A program made the translations under genes and the position numbers. Shown in pieces: positions 16,551 to 25,488 of a stretch of DNA of 64,000 nt. The DNA lies in assembly GCA_020633335.1 (NCBI GenBank), contig JACKDU010000013.1, positions 124,001 to 188,000 of the forward strand, read 5' to 3'. Position 1 is the stretch's first letter; every line of letters begins with the position of its first letter. Below the pieces are notes generated by a model. That model was not told the DNA's origin, searched no databases, and saw only the letters and a program-made list of their open reading frames with translations. This DNA is from Myxococcales bacterium (lineage in GTDB: Bacteria; Myxococcota_A; Polyangia; Nannocystales; Nannocystaceae).

Positions 16551-16572
16551 GGACCAGGTCTCTAGGGACCTG
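16543..16572. repeat. 15-bp tandem duplication spanning two convergent stop codons
   Basis: The units ATCTCTAGGGACCAG and GTCTCTAGGGACCTG agree at 13 of 15 positions. CTAG in copy one supplies the plus-strand stop (16548-16550); CTAG in copy two supplies the minus-strand stop (16562-16564). Confidence 0.8.
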
Positions 16573-17482
16573 TCTGAAACGCCATCTCGTAGACGATCAC
16601 CCGATCCTCGGCCTCGGCCCGCTCGCTCACCGAGAGGAGGCGGCCGCCCGCCGGGTCGAAGGCGATCGCCTCGCCCTGGGGCTCGCGCGGGGCGTGGACC
16701 GGGCAGGGCGCGCGGGCGAGGGCGTCGGCGATCGCCTCGCCCGGGGCGCGCCGCCAGAGGTAGGCGTGGTTGTAGGTGCGGAGGGCGATCCAGCGGCCGT
16801 CGGCGCTGATCTCCCCGGCGGTCACCAGCGCCTGGCGGCCGGCGTCGATCGCCGCGATCCGCTCCAGCGAGCCCTCCCGCGCGCGGTGGAGGGCGGCCTC
16901 GCCGACCCGCTTGGTGACCACATAGATCCCGCCATCGATCGGATCGACGAGGAGCGCCTCGGCGTTCTCGGGGCCGCCGGGGTAGTGGAGGACGATCGCC
17001 TCGGCCGGCGCCGAGCGCAGGCGCAGCGGCCCCTCGCCGGCGCCCGTGAGGGTCGGCTCCGGGATCCGGTAGACCGTCACCTCGTGCCGTCGCCGGCGGT
17101 TGTCGCCGAGGTCGCCGATGTAGAGGTAGTCGCGCCCGGCCTCGGGCCCCGGGCCGATCGCCAGGTCCTCCCAGTCGACCGCCGCGGCGCCGTCGACCTC
17201 GACGACCGCGAGGAGCTCGCCGGCGGGGCTCAGCGCGTAGAGCTCGGGGCGCGCGCCGGAGTCGTTGTGGGTCCAGAGCACGCCCGCCTGGCGGCGGCTC
17301 AGCGCGAGCCCGGAGAGCTCGTCGAGGCTGGCCTCGCGGACCTCGCCGAGGGCGACGGGGTTGGCGAAGGTCGGGCAGGCGTCGCCCTCGCGGAGGGCCG
17401 GCCGCACCTCCTCGCGGCGCGAGCAGCCGGCGACGAGCGCCGCGGCCGCGAGGGCGAGGGCGAGGGGGTGGACCCGCGGCAT
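16562..17482 (-). CDS. lipoprotein with beta-propeller-like fold
   Basis: This 306-residue protein has a lipobox LVAGC after a 19-residue signal. The body contains LSGLALSRRQAGVLWTHNDSG, DWEDLAIGP, YLYIGDLGDN, VYRIPEP and EGIAFDPAGG-like blades (here EAIAFDPAGGRLLSVSE), as in SdiA-regulated/esterase-like propeller proteins. A periplasmic binding or hydrolytic role is possible, but no catalytic set can be named. The last codons (TTT, CAG, ACA, GGT) overlap a copy of the 20-bp palindrome. Confidence 0.72.
   Translation of the reverse strand: MPRVHPLALALAAAALVAGCSRREEVRPALREGDACPTFANPVALGEVREASLDELSGLALSRRQAGVLWTHNDSGARPELYALSPAGELLAVVEVDGAAAVDWEDLAIGPGPEAGRDYLYIGDLGDNRRRRHEVTVYRIPEPTLTGAGEGPLRLRSAPAEAIVLHYPGGPENAEALLVDPIDGGIYVVTKRVGEAALHRAREGSLERIAAIDAGRQALVTAGEISADGRWIALRTYNHAYLWRRAPGEAIADALARAPCPVHAPREPQGEAIAFDPAGGRLLSVSERAEAEDRVIVYEMAFQTGP
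16568..16587 (+). repeat. dispersed 20-bp palindrome, site 4
   Basis: It reads ACCTGTCTGAAACGCCATCT and overlaps the last seven codons of the propeller lipoprotein, beside its stop. It shares AAACGCCA with site 13. Confidence 0.55.
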
Positions 17483-17532
17483 CGCCGGATTGTACGCGGC
17501 CGGGCGGCGCCAAAGTCCGCTAGCGTCCGCCC

Positions 17533-18510
<978 letters not shown>

Positions 18511-18551
18511 GCGGGCGCGAGCGTTCGCCAGCCAGCGTCGGCTAGCGTCCG

Positions 18552-19175
18552 CTAGCGCCGGCGAAAGATCAGCGAGAAGTTGTTCGCCGGCATCGCCACC
18601 CGCTCCGCGAGGACGAGCCCGTGGGCGGCCGCCAGGGCCGCGACCTCGCCGATGTCGCGGACCCCCCAGCTCGGATCGCGGGCCCGCAGGCTCGCGTCGA
18701 AGTCGCGGTTGCTCGGGGTCGTGTGCTCGCCGTCGATCCGGTAGGGGCCGTAGAGGTAGACGATCCCGCCGGCCCCGAGGTGCCGCCCCGCGCCGGCCAT
18801 GAGCCCCTCGGCGGTCGACCAGGGCGAGATGTGGAGGACGTTGATCGCCATGATCACATCCACACCGGCCTGGTCGATCGGCCAGGTCGAGGCGCTGGCG
18901 TCGAGGTCGATCGCCGGCTGGAGGTTGGCGGCGCCGACGTGCTCGCGCCAGGCGTCGATGCTCTCGCGGGCCTCGGGGCTCGGGTCGCTCGGCTGCCAGG
19001 TCAGCGTCGGGTGCCGCGGGGCGAGGTGAGCGGCGTGCTCGCCGGTGCCGGCGCCGATCTCGAGGAGGAGGCCGCGGGCAGGCAGGGTCCGGGCGAGGAC
19101 CTCGGCGATCGCCTCGCGGTTGCGGGCGGCGGCCGGGGCATGACGTCGGCGATCGCCGGCTGAGGGAGTCTCCAC
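18552..19175 (-). CDS. DUF938 SAM-dependent methyltransferase
   Basis: This 207-residue protein has class I methyltransferase motif I LLLEIGAGTGEHAAHLA, followed by the DUF938 signatures INVLHISPWSTAEGL, YLYGPYRIDGEHTTPSN, FDASLRARDPSWGVRD and AMPANNFSLIF. The substrate of this conserved family is unknown. It converges with the oxidoreductase gene and is divergent from the VWA lipoprotein. Confidence 0.86.
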   Translation of the reverse strand: METPSAGDRRRHAPAAARNREAIAEVLARTLPARGLLLEIGAGTGEHAAHLAPRHPTLTWQPSDPSPEARESIDAWREHVGAANLQPAIDLDASASTWPIDQAGVDVIMAINVLHISPWSTAEGLMAGAGRHLGAGGIVYLYGPYRIDGEHTTPSNRDFDASLRARDPSWGVRDIGEVAALAAAHGLVLAERVAMPANNFSLIFRRR

Positions 19176-19230
19176 GGCGGCACGCTAGCCCGCGTTGGCC
19201 GGCGGCTCAAGGCTGTGGTCATCGGACCCC

Positions 19231-19250
19231 AGGCACTCCCAGGCACTCCC
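19231..19250. repeat. 10-bp tandem duplication
   Basis: AGGCACTCCC occurs twice in tandem in the divergent gap between the methyltransferase and the VWA lipoprotein. GCTATACAAG at 19363-19372 nearby may be a -10 box for the lipoprotein. Confidence 0.6.
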
Positions 19251-19440
19251 CCAAGCACAGTCAGCTGCGCCGATCTCCTGGAGCATCGCGCGGCGGCGCC
19301 CTGTGATCCCCCCCAGCGCCCCCTCGGCTTCGCCAAAGACGGGCGTGCGCCACAGGATCGATGCTATACAAGAAAACGGCGGCTCTCCGCGCCCCTATCT
19401 CCCTTTCTCGGGCCAGGAGGACAGCCGTCGAGGTGCTCCC

Positions 19441-21069
19441 TTGATCTCCCTCTCTTGCCTTAAACACCTCGCGGCCGGGGTTCTGGCGGCCGCCGTGATC
19501 GTCGCCAGCGGCTGCTCGAGCTCGGCCGCCGAAGAGAGCGGCGATCTCATCGACGACAGCGGCTCCGACGGCAGCACCACCGGCGACGGCGAGGGCTCGT
19601 CGACCTCCGGCGAGTCCGGCGGCGGCTCGACCACCGGCGCCGCGAGCAGCGGCACCAGCGGGGGCGACACCGGCGACACCGGCAGCGACAGCGCCGGCGA
19701 GGAGGACGACCTCCTCCCGGGCCTCGAGCCCGGCGCCTGCGCGGTCGACACGCCCAGCGCCCTCTCCCTCGACCTCCCCGACAGCAACGGGACGGTGTCG
19801 CCGGTCCAGTCGCGGATGGCGATCCTCGACGGCTGGGGGGTCTTCGGCGCCCTCCACATCCGCCCCTGGGAATTCCTCAACTACTACCCCTTCGAGTACC
19901 CCGCCGCCCCGGTCGGCGAGCTCGCGGTCCACGCCGAGCTCTACGCCCAGGGCGGCCTCCAGGGGAGCGCCTTCGAGGTCCAGGTCGCGGTCACCGGCCC
20001 GCACCTCGAGGCGAGCGAGCGGCCGCCGGTCGACCTCACCCTGGTCGTCGACAACTCGGGGTCGATGAAGGGCGTCCCGCTCACCGTGCTCAAGGCGGCC
20101 TGCACCGCGCTCGCCAAGGGCCTCCAGGTCGGCGACACGGTCTCGCTGGTCACCTGGGAGAGCGACGCGCCGGTGATCCTCGCCAGCCACGCGGTCACCG
20201 GGCCCCTCGATCCCAAGCTCGTCGCCGCCATCGAGTCCCTCGAGGCGACCGGCGGCAGCGACCTCTACGGGGGCTTGAGCGCCGGCTACGAGCTCGCCAG
20301 CGCCGCCAAGAAGCCCGATCGCGTCGGTCGCGTGGTGCTGATGAGCGACGGCGGCGCGGCGGTCGACGCCAAGACCCTCGAGCTGATCGCCGGCCACGCG
20401 AGCGACCCGCAGGCCGAGGGGATCGACCTCATCGGCGTCGGCGTCGGCACCTACGGCGGCTACCAGCCGGCGCTCATGGACTCGGTCGCGGCCCTCGGGC
20501 GCGGGCCCACGGTCTTCGTCGGCTCGGTCGAGGAGGCGAACAAGACGCTGGTCGAGGGCTTCCTCGGCCTGACGATGGTCGCCGCTCGCGAGGTCGAGGT
20601 CGAGCTCGTCCTCCCGCCGGGCTTCCGCCGCGTCGCCTCCCCCGAGCTCCGCTACGACGGCGACCTCGTGCCCCCCGGCGGCCAGCCGCTCCCGCAGAAC
20701 GGCGCGCTCGTGCTCTACGAGCGCCTCGACACCTGCGCCCCCGAGCTCGTCAGCGACCAGAGCCCGGTGTCGATCGTCGTCCGCTACCGCGACGTCGAGT
20801 CCCACGAGGTGGTCGAGCTGGTCGTCGACAAGACCGTCGGTGAGCTCCTCGCCGGCGGCAGCGCCCAGCTCCAGAAGGGCGCGGCGATCGTCCGCTACGC
20901 CGAGGCGCTCCGCCTCTGGAACGACGCCGGCGCCGAGCTCGACGTCTACGCCGCGGTCGCCCAGGAGGCGCTCGACCGGATCGACGTCGCCCAGAAGAAG
21001 CTCCCGAACGACGCCAGCCTCGCGGAGATCCGGGCGGTCCTCGAGGCCCTCCTCAAGGCGATGGTCTGA
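19441..21069 (+). CDS. VWA-domain lipoprotein
   Basis: This 542-residue protein is read from a TTG start at 19441 with GAGG seven bases upstream; no ATG fits the signal. The lipobox is IVASGC, followed by a Ser/Gly/Thr/Asp linker to about residue 95. The segment MAILDGWGVFGALHIRPWEFLNYYPF resembles the Ig-like start of bacterial Ca-activated channel/YfbK-type proteins. A von Willebrand A domain follows with the metal site DNSGSM (about 202-207), TGGSDLYGG and LMSDGG. A C-terminal beta and helical part carries a DUF3520-like end. It is probably a surface adhesion or assembly protein binding partners through a metal ion. Confidence 0.83.
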   Translation: MISLSCLKHLAAGVLAAAVIVASGCSSSAAEESGDLIDDSGSDGSTTGDGEGSSTSGESGGGSTTGAASSGTSGGDTGDTGSDSAGEEDDLLPGLEPGACAVDTPSALSLDLPDSNGTVSPVQSRMAILDGWGVFGALHIRPWEFLNYYPFEYPAAPVGELAVHAELYAQGGLQGSAFEVQVAVTGPHLEASERPPVDLTLVVDNSGSMKGVPLTVLKAACTALAKGLQVGDTVSLVTWESDAPVILASHAVTGPLDPKLVAAIESLEATGGSDLYGGLSAGYELASAAKKPDRVGRVVLMSDGGAAVDAKTLELIAGHASDPQAEGIDLIGVGVGTYGGYQPALMDSVAALGRGPTVFVGSVEEANKTLVEGFLGLTMVAAREVEVELVLPPGFRRVASPELRYDGDLVPPGGQPLPQNGALVLYERLDTCAPELVSDQSPVSIVVRYRDVESHEVVELVVDKTVGELLAGGSAQLQKGAAIVRYAEALRLWNDAGAELDVYAAVAQEALDRIDVAQKKLPNDASLAEIRAVLEALLKAMV

Positions 21070-21076
21070 GCCGCGC

Positions 21077-21934
21077 TCAGCCGAGGACCGGCAGGAGGCG
21101 CTCGCCGTAGAGCTCGGTGAGCATGTACTGCATCGTCTCCTCGACCTGGAGGTAGAGCTCGTCGGCGAGGTGGTCGGGCTCGTCCATGTCCTCCCAGGCC
21201 GCGGGCTCGATCGGGTGGCCGATCTGAACGGTCACCTTGGAGGGGAGCGGCAGGTAGGGGAGGGCGGCCATCGGCCCGAAGAGGAAGCCCCAGGGGAGCG
21301 CGAAGATCAGCGGCAGGGAGTGGACCCGGGCGATCCGATCGGCGCCGATCGCCTTGGCGAGGCGGCGCCCCTGGGAGATCACGAAGAGGGTCTCGTGGTT
21401 GCCGGCGCCGACCACCGGGATGATCGGCACGCCCTCCTGGAGGGCGAGGCGGGCGAAGCCCTGGCGGCCGCCGAGGATCACCCGGTGGCGCTGCGAGAAG
21501 GGCCGGAGGTTCTCGATGTCGCCGCCGGGGAAGACCAGGAGCTTGTGGCCGGCCGCGAGCACCGCGCGGGCGGTCCCGCGGGCGGCCGGGACGATGCCGA
21601 TCGAATTGAGGATCTCGGCGATCCGCGGGATCCGAAAGAGCATGTCGTGGGCGAGGATGTAGATCGGCCGGTCGTAGCCGATCCGCCGGTAGTAGTGGAC
21701 CAGGAAGAGCCCGTCGACCGGGTTGAGGCCGCCGTTGTGGTTGCCGACGAAAATAGCCGGCCCCTTGGGGATCCGCTCGAGGCCGCGGACCTCGAGGCGG
21801 TGATAGCGCGCGAGGACCTCAAAGCCCTCGACGGCGGCCTGGAGGGTCGAGGGCGAGACCGGGGCAAAGGGAAAGGGGGCCTCCTCCGGGGCGCCGGAGG
21901 CTGCCGCGCGCTTTCGACGTCTGCGCTCGATCAG
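21077..21934 (-). CDS. lysophospholipid acyltransferase-like protein, probable CTG start
   Basis: This 285-residue acyltransferase-fold protein has GNHNGGLNPVDG (residues 64-75; catalytic-type His66) and VFPGGDIENLRP (about 133-144), like the LPLAT/diacylglycerol acyltransferase-like group. The homologous part begins about 60 codons before the first ATG (21643). Upstream of that, the frame has no ATG, GTG or TTG back to a stop. A CTG at 21934-21932 overlaps the upstream stop as CTGA, mimicking the ATGA overlaps used elsewhere in the window, and is taken as the start. It is co-transcribed with the hydrolase and probably acylates lipids at the inner membrane. Confidence 0.75.
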   Translation of the reverse strand: MIERRRRKRAAASGAPEEAPFPFAPVSPSTLQAAVEGFEVLARYHRLEVRGLERIPKGPAIFVGNHNGGLNPVDGLFLVHYYRRIGYDRPIYILAHDMLFRIPRIAEILNSIGIVPAARGTARAVLAAGHKLLVFPGGDIENLRPFSQRHRVILGGRQGFARLALQEGVPIIPVVGAGNHETLFVISQGRRLAKAIGADRIARVHSLPLIFALPWGFLFGPMAALPYLPLPSKVTVQIGHPIEPAAWEDMDEPDHLADELYLQVEETMQYMLTELYGERLLPVLG

Positions 21935-22854
21935 GCCGATACGGCAAGCGTGGCACGCTCATCCGCGAGCGTCGACGGCGCCGCGCGCGGCCGCTCGTGA
22001 CATACCCCACGGGCGAACGCGACCGTCCGCCGGACCAGGCCCTCGGCCTGCTCGAGGAAGCCGACGTGGCCGAAGTCCGGCCACTCCTCGATCTCCGCGT
22101 GGGCCGGCAGGTGGTCGGCGAAGAAGGCGAGGTGCGAGCGCGGCAGGATCCGCTCCTCGCGGCCCCAGATCAGCAGGGTCGGGAGGTGGAGGGCGGCGAC
22201 CTCCTCGGGCCTCAGCATGTCCTCGCTGGTGATCCCGTCGAGGAGGCCGCGGAGCGCCGGGTGGGTGAAGCGGTCGCGGATCCCGAGGGCGAAGGCGTGG
22301 CGGACCAGCGGCGTGCTCTTGGCGAAGATCTTGTCGACGAACTCGAGCGCGCCCTGGTGGGTGTCGATCTTGAAGGTCGAGAGGAAGCGCTGGAAGGCGG
22401 CCTCGGGCATCGGCGCGCCGCCGGGGGAGACCAGGAGGAGGCCGCGGACCTTCTCGGGGCGCGCGAGCGCGTAGCGGATCACCCCGAGGCCGCCCATCGA
22501 ATTGCCGACGAGGATCGACGGGCGATCGATGAGGCGATCGAGCGCCTCGAAGGAGCCGGCGAGCATCGACTCGCGATCGAGGCCGCCGCGCGGGATGTCG
22601 CTAAGGCCATGTCCCGGCATGTCGGGCGCGATCACCCGCTGGGTCAGGGGGATCAGGCGGCGGAGGTAGGTGCCGTAGGCGGCCGCGTTGGCGCTGAGCC
22701 CGTGGAGGAGGACGACCGGCGGGAGCTCGCCCTGGCCCTCGGCGTCGAGGGCGTGGACCTTGCCGATCGACGTGTGGAGGTAGCGGGAGCGGAGCCCCTG
22801 CGCGTTGAGGAGGCGCAGGCCCATGCGTTCGGGGAGGGACATGGTCGGCTTCAT
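21931..22854 (-). CDS. alpha/beta-hydrolase
   Basis: This 307-residue protein has oxyanion region VVLLHGLSANAAAYG, PDMPGHGLSDIP, nucleophile elbow VGNSMGG (Ser119), a late Asp after LLIWGREERILP, and the His in DFGHVGFLEQ. It is a cytosolic serine hydrolase of the esterase/lipase or C-C hydrolase type; the substrate is unknown. ATG 22854 is chosen; a frame extension to 22896 lacks good codons. It overlaps the acyltransferase by four bases, implying a lipid-modifying pair. The TetR gene lies upstream on the same strand. Confidence 0.84.
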   Translation of the reverse strand: MKPTMSLPERMGLRLLNAQGLRSRYLHTSIGKVHALDAEGQGELPPVVLLHGLSANAAAYGTYLRRLIPLTQRVIAPDMPGHGLSDIPRGGLDRESMLAGSFEALDRLIDRPSILVGNSMGGLGVIRYALARPEKVRGLLLVSPGGAPMPEAAFQRFLSTFKIDTHQGALEFVDKIFAKSTPLVRHAFALGIRDRFTHPALRGLLDGITSEDMLRPEEVAALHLPTLLIWGREERILPRSHLAFFADHLPAHAEIEEWPDFGHVGFLEQAEGLVRRTVAFARGVCHERPRAAPSTLADERATLAVSA

Positions 22855-23170
22855 CGGGAGAAATTGTGGAGCAAGCCCCCGTCGACTCGCAAACATTCGT
22901 CGTGCTTGGGATCACAGAAAGGGAGTGCGATCGAACGATCGCGGCGGCGCCTCGCGGCGCGTTCGCGTGGAGCGGCCGCCAGCGGCCTCTGGCTCGCGCT
23001 CCGCGGGGAGGCGGCGATCCGGTGCGCATCGACCTTCGCGGTGACCTACGGGCGGCATGGTTCTCGGCGAGTGTCGACTATTTGCAACACTCGCGGTCGC
23101 GGCCGCCGCCCCGCCGAAAACTCGCGTGCAATCGCGCCGCCGTGGCGGGCGCGGACGACCGCCACGGCGC
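22855..23170. other. intergenic region upstream of hydrolase operon
   Basis: This 316-base gap holds no convincing gene. It contains the palindrome GCGATCGAACGATCGC at 22927-22942 and a stem-loop-like inverted repeat at 23068-23093. It should carry the hydrolase-acyltransferase promoter on the minus strand. Confidence 0.5.
23068..23093. promoter_or_regulatory. inverted repeat, candidate TetR operator
   Basis: CGAGTGT and ACACTCG form a perfect 7-base inverted repeat with a 12-base spacer, between the TetR gene and the hydrolase operon. Size and symmetry fit a TetR-family operator. Assignment is inferred from position. Confidence 0.4.
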
Positions 23171-23830
23171 TCAGGCGCGGGCCGCCCGGAGGAGCACCCG
23201 ACATGCCTCTTCGGTCAGGTCCTCCAGGGCGTAGGGCGAGTCCGCGGGATCGCCGGCGCCGATCGCCACGCTGACGATCCCCTGGGCGGTCACCCAGGCG
23301 AGGGTCGCGAGGCGGTGGGGATCGGCGTCGGGGTCGATGAGCCCGCGCCGGCGGTCGCGGCTCAGCTTGCCCTCGAGCGAGTGGGTGACGACCTCGTTGA
23401 GCGGGATCACCTCGGTGAGGCGGAGGCTGTCCTCGATCCCGAGCATCGGCGCCCAGAGGTAGAGGATCCGGAAGGCGTCGGGGTCGTCGCGGTAGAGCTC
23501 GACCTTCGCGCGGACCATCGCCGCGAGCGCCTCGAGGCCGCCGCTCGCGTCGACGATCGCCCGGCCGAGGGTCTCGACCTCGACCCGCAGCACCTCGATC
23601 GCCAGGGCGCCGATCAGCGCCTCCTTTGAGCGGAAGTAGTAGTAGAGCGCGGGCTTCGAGACGTCGGCGGCGGCGGCGACCCGATCCATCGTGAAGCCGA
23701 GCCCCTCGTCGATGATCACGGCCCGGGCGGCGTCGAGGATCGCCTGCCTCCGGCTCGCCTGGCGCCGCGCCTTGCGGGCGAGGCGGGCGGCCTCGCGGTC
23801 GTCGTTGGGGCTCGTGGTCTCGCTCGCCAT
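23171..23830 (-). CDS. TetR-family transcriptional regulator
   Basis: This 219-residue protein has an Arg-rich lead, then the TetR helix-turn-helix AILDAARAVIIDEGLGFTMD, RVAAAADVSKPALYYYFRSKEAL, and an all-helical ligand domain. ATG 23830 is preferred; ATG 23863 would add eleven codons with rare ATA and CAA. The protein probably controls the hydrolase-acyltransferase operon just downstream. The C-terminal codons for DLTEEACR use GAA, GCA and TGT and contain a copy of the 20-bp palindrome. Confidence 0.86.
   Translation of the reverse strand: MASETTSPNDDREAARLARKARRQASRRQAILDAARAVIIDEGLGFTMDRVAAAADVSKPALYYYFRSKEALIGALAIEVLRVEVETLGRAIVDASGGLEALAAMVRAKVELYRDDPDAFRILYLWAPMLGIEDSLRLTEVIPLNEVVTHSLEGKLSRDRRRGLIDPDADPHRLATLAWVTAQGIVSVAIGAGDPADSPYALEDLTEEACRVLLRAARA
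23201..23220 (-). repeat. dispersed 20-bp palindrome, site 5
   Basis: On the minus strand it reads ACCTGACCGAAGAGGCATGT, 17 of 20 identical to site 1. It lies inside the TetR gene near its 3' end. Confidence 0.72.
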
Positions 23831-23952
23831 CACGTCGGTTCTGACCTCGCGTTGGATTATCATCGATTGGTCGAAACATCGTCAAGGCCGGTCTATCTCG
23901 GCTCCTGCGGCCGCTCTCGCGGCGGCCCGCGATCTGCGAAGATCCGCGGGCC

Positions 23953-25455
23953 ATGCCCAGCGCCCCGCCGACCATCGAGCTCCTCCGCGGCGACATCACG
24001 ACCCTCGCGGTCGACGCGATCGTCAACGCCGCCAACACCTCGCTCCTCGGCGGCGGCGGGGTCGACGGCGCGATCCACCGGGCGGCCGGCCCGGGGCTCC
24101 TCGCCGAGTGCCGGACCCTCGGTGGATGTCCCACAGGACAGGCGAAGGTGACGGCCGGCTACCGCCTGCCGGCCCGCCACGTGATCCACACGGTCGGCCC
24201 GGTCTGGCGGGGCGGCGGCGCCGGCGAGGCCGGGCTCCTCGCCTCCTGCTACCGCCGCTCGCTCGAGCGGGCGCGGGAGATCGGCGCGCGCACGGTCGCC
24301 TTCCCGGCGATCTCCTGCGGGGTCTACGGCTTCCCGATCGACGAGGCCTGCGCGATCGCCCTGCGGACGATCCGCGAGGAGCTCGCCGCCCACCCGGGGG
24401 CCTTCGATCGGATCGCGCTGGTCTCCTTCGGCGACGACGTCTACCGGGCCTACGAGGCGCTCCTCGCCGCCGAGCCGGCGGCCGCGTCGCGGCCGGCCGC
24501 CGACCTCCGCGGGCGCATGGTCGGCGGCCTCGTGGGCCTGGTGGTCGGCGACGCGCTCGGCGTGCCGGTCGAATTCCACCAGCGCGCGACCCTCGACAGG
24601 GAGCCGCTCCGGGCGATGATCGGCCACGGCACCCACGGCCAGCCCCCCGGGACCTGGTCCGACGACTCGTCGCTCGCGCTCGCCACCGCCGTCAGCCTGG
24701 TCGAGCGCGGATATGACCCAAGGGACATGATGGATCGCTTCTCACGGTGGCTGAACGCCGCCGAGATGAGCCCCCACGGCGAGGTCTTCGACGTCGGGAT
24801 CGCGACCTCCGAGGCGATCCGCCGCTACGATCAGGGGCTCGCGCCGGAGTGGGGCGGCCAGGGCGAGATGGACAACGGCAACGGCTCGCTGATGCGGATC
24901 ATGCCGCTCTCCGTCTACCTCCACCGCCTCGATCCCGAGGTGATCGTCGAGCGCTCCTTCGAGGTCTCGGGGCTGACCCACGCCCACCTCCGCTCGAAGC
25001 TCTGCTGCGCCTACTTCTCGCTCCTCATCGCCGGGATCCTCGACGGCCTCGGCCTCGAGGGGGCGATGGCCCGGGCGAGCGCGCTCGTCGGCCCGCGGGC
25101 GCCCGCGGGCGAGGCCGCCGTCCTCGCGCGGATCCTCGACGGGTCGGTGCTCCGGGCCGGGCGCGCCGAGGTCCGCGGGAGCGGCTACGTGGTCCACTGC
25201 CTCGAGGCGAGCCTCTGGGCGGTCGCCAACTTCGAGGGCTACAGCGAGGCGGTCCTCGCCGCGATCAACCTCGGCGAGGACACCGACACCACGGGGGCGG
25301 TCACCGGCGCGATCGCCGGGGCGCTCTACGGGGTCGACGCGATCCCGCGGGCGTGGATCGACGGGCTCGCGCGCTCGGCCTTCGTCGTCGACCTCTGCGG
25401 GCGCCTCGCCGATCGCGTCCTCGCCGAGAGCCGGGGCCGGCACGGCGCGGCCTGA
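23953..25455 (+). CDS. macrodomain / ADP-ribosylglycohydrolase fusion protein
   Basis: This 500-residue protein joins two ADP-ribose-handling folds. Residues 1 to about 175 are a MacroD-type macrodomain: IVNAANTSLLGGGGVDGAI (Asn pair in 24-28), GGCPTGQAKVTAGY, and a FPAISCGVYGFP loop. Residues about 187-495 are a DraG/ARH-type hydrolase: GDALGVPVEF, TWSDDSSLALA (about 234-244), NGNGSLMRI and GEDTDTTGA (about 437-445), which supply the two metal sites. The macrodomain would act on O-acetyl-ADP-ribose or mono-ADP-ribosyl esters and the ARH part on ADP-ribosyl-Arg/Ser or similar; targets are unknown. Both halves look intact. Each half contains one copy of the 20-bp palindrome. Confidence 0.88.
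   Translation: MPSAPPTIELLRGDITTLAVDAIVNAANTSLLGGGGVDGAIHRAAGPGLLAECRTLGGCPTGQAKVTAGYRLPARHVIHTVGPVWRGGGAGEAGLLASCYRRSLERAREIGARTVAFPAISCGVYGFPIDEACAIALRTIREELAAHPGAFDRIALVSFGDDVYRAYEALLAAEPAAASRPAADLRGRMVGGLVGLVVGDALGVPVEFHQRATLDREPLRAMIGHGTHGQPPGTWSDDSSLALATAVSLVERGYDPRDMMDRFSRWLNAAEMSPHGEVFDVGIATSEAIRRYDQGLAPEWGGQGEMDNGNGSLMRIMPLSVYLHRLDPEVIVERSFEVSGLTHAHLRSKLCCAYFSLLIAGILDGLGLEGAMARASALVGPRAPAGEAAVLARILDGSVLRAGRAEVRGSGYVVHCLEASLWAVANFEGYSEAVLAAINLGEDTDTTGAVTGAIAGALYGVDAIPRAWIDGLARSAFVVDLCGRLADRVLAESRGRHGAA
24124..24143 (-). repeat. dispersed 20-bp palindrome, site 6
   Basis: On the minus strand it reads GCCTGTCCTGTGGGACATCC. It sits on the conserved GGCPTGQ codons of the macrodomain, which here are GGT GGA TGT CCC ACA GGA CAG, a run of otherwise avoided codons. 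Confidence 0.6.
24711..24730 (-). repeat. dispersed 20-bp palindrome, site 7
   Basis: On the minus strand it reads TCATGTCCCTTGGGTCATAT. It encodes YDPRDM of the glycohydrolase half with codons TAT, CCA and AGG. Confidence 0.55.
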
Positions 25456-25460
25456 TCTCG

Positions 25461-25480
25461 ACCTGTCTAAATGGACATGT
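25461..25480 (+). repeat. dispersed 20-bp palindrome, site 8
   Basis: It reads ACCTGTCTAAATGGACATGT. It lies in the 33-base gap between two convergent stop codons, as for site 1. Confidence 0.72.
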
Positions 25481-25488
25481 CCTGAGGA

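Noticed and set aside
22606..22623. CCATGTCCCGGCATGTC-like segment in the hydrolase as another copy of the 20-bp palindrome
   Set aside because: The spacing and right half do not fit. It encodes the conserved PDMPGHG motif and is only weakly similar, so it was left out of the list.
22866..23234. 122-codon plus-strand frame in the gap before the TetR gene
   Set aside because: Its composition is Arg/Ala-rich without motifs, and it runs into the TetR gene antisense. The gap is better explained as regulatory.
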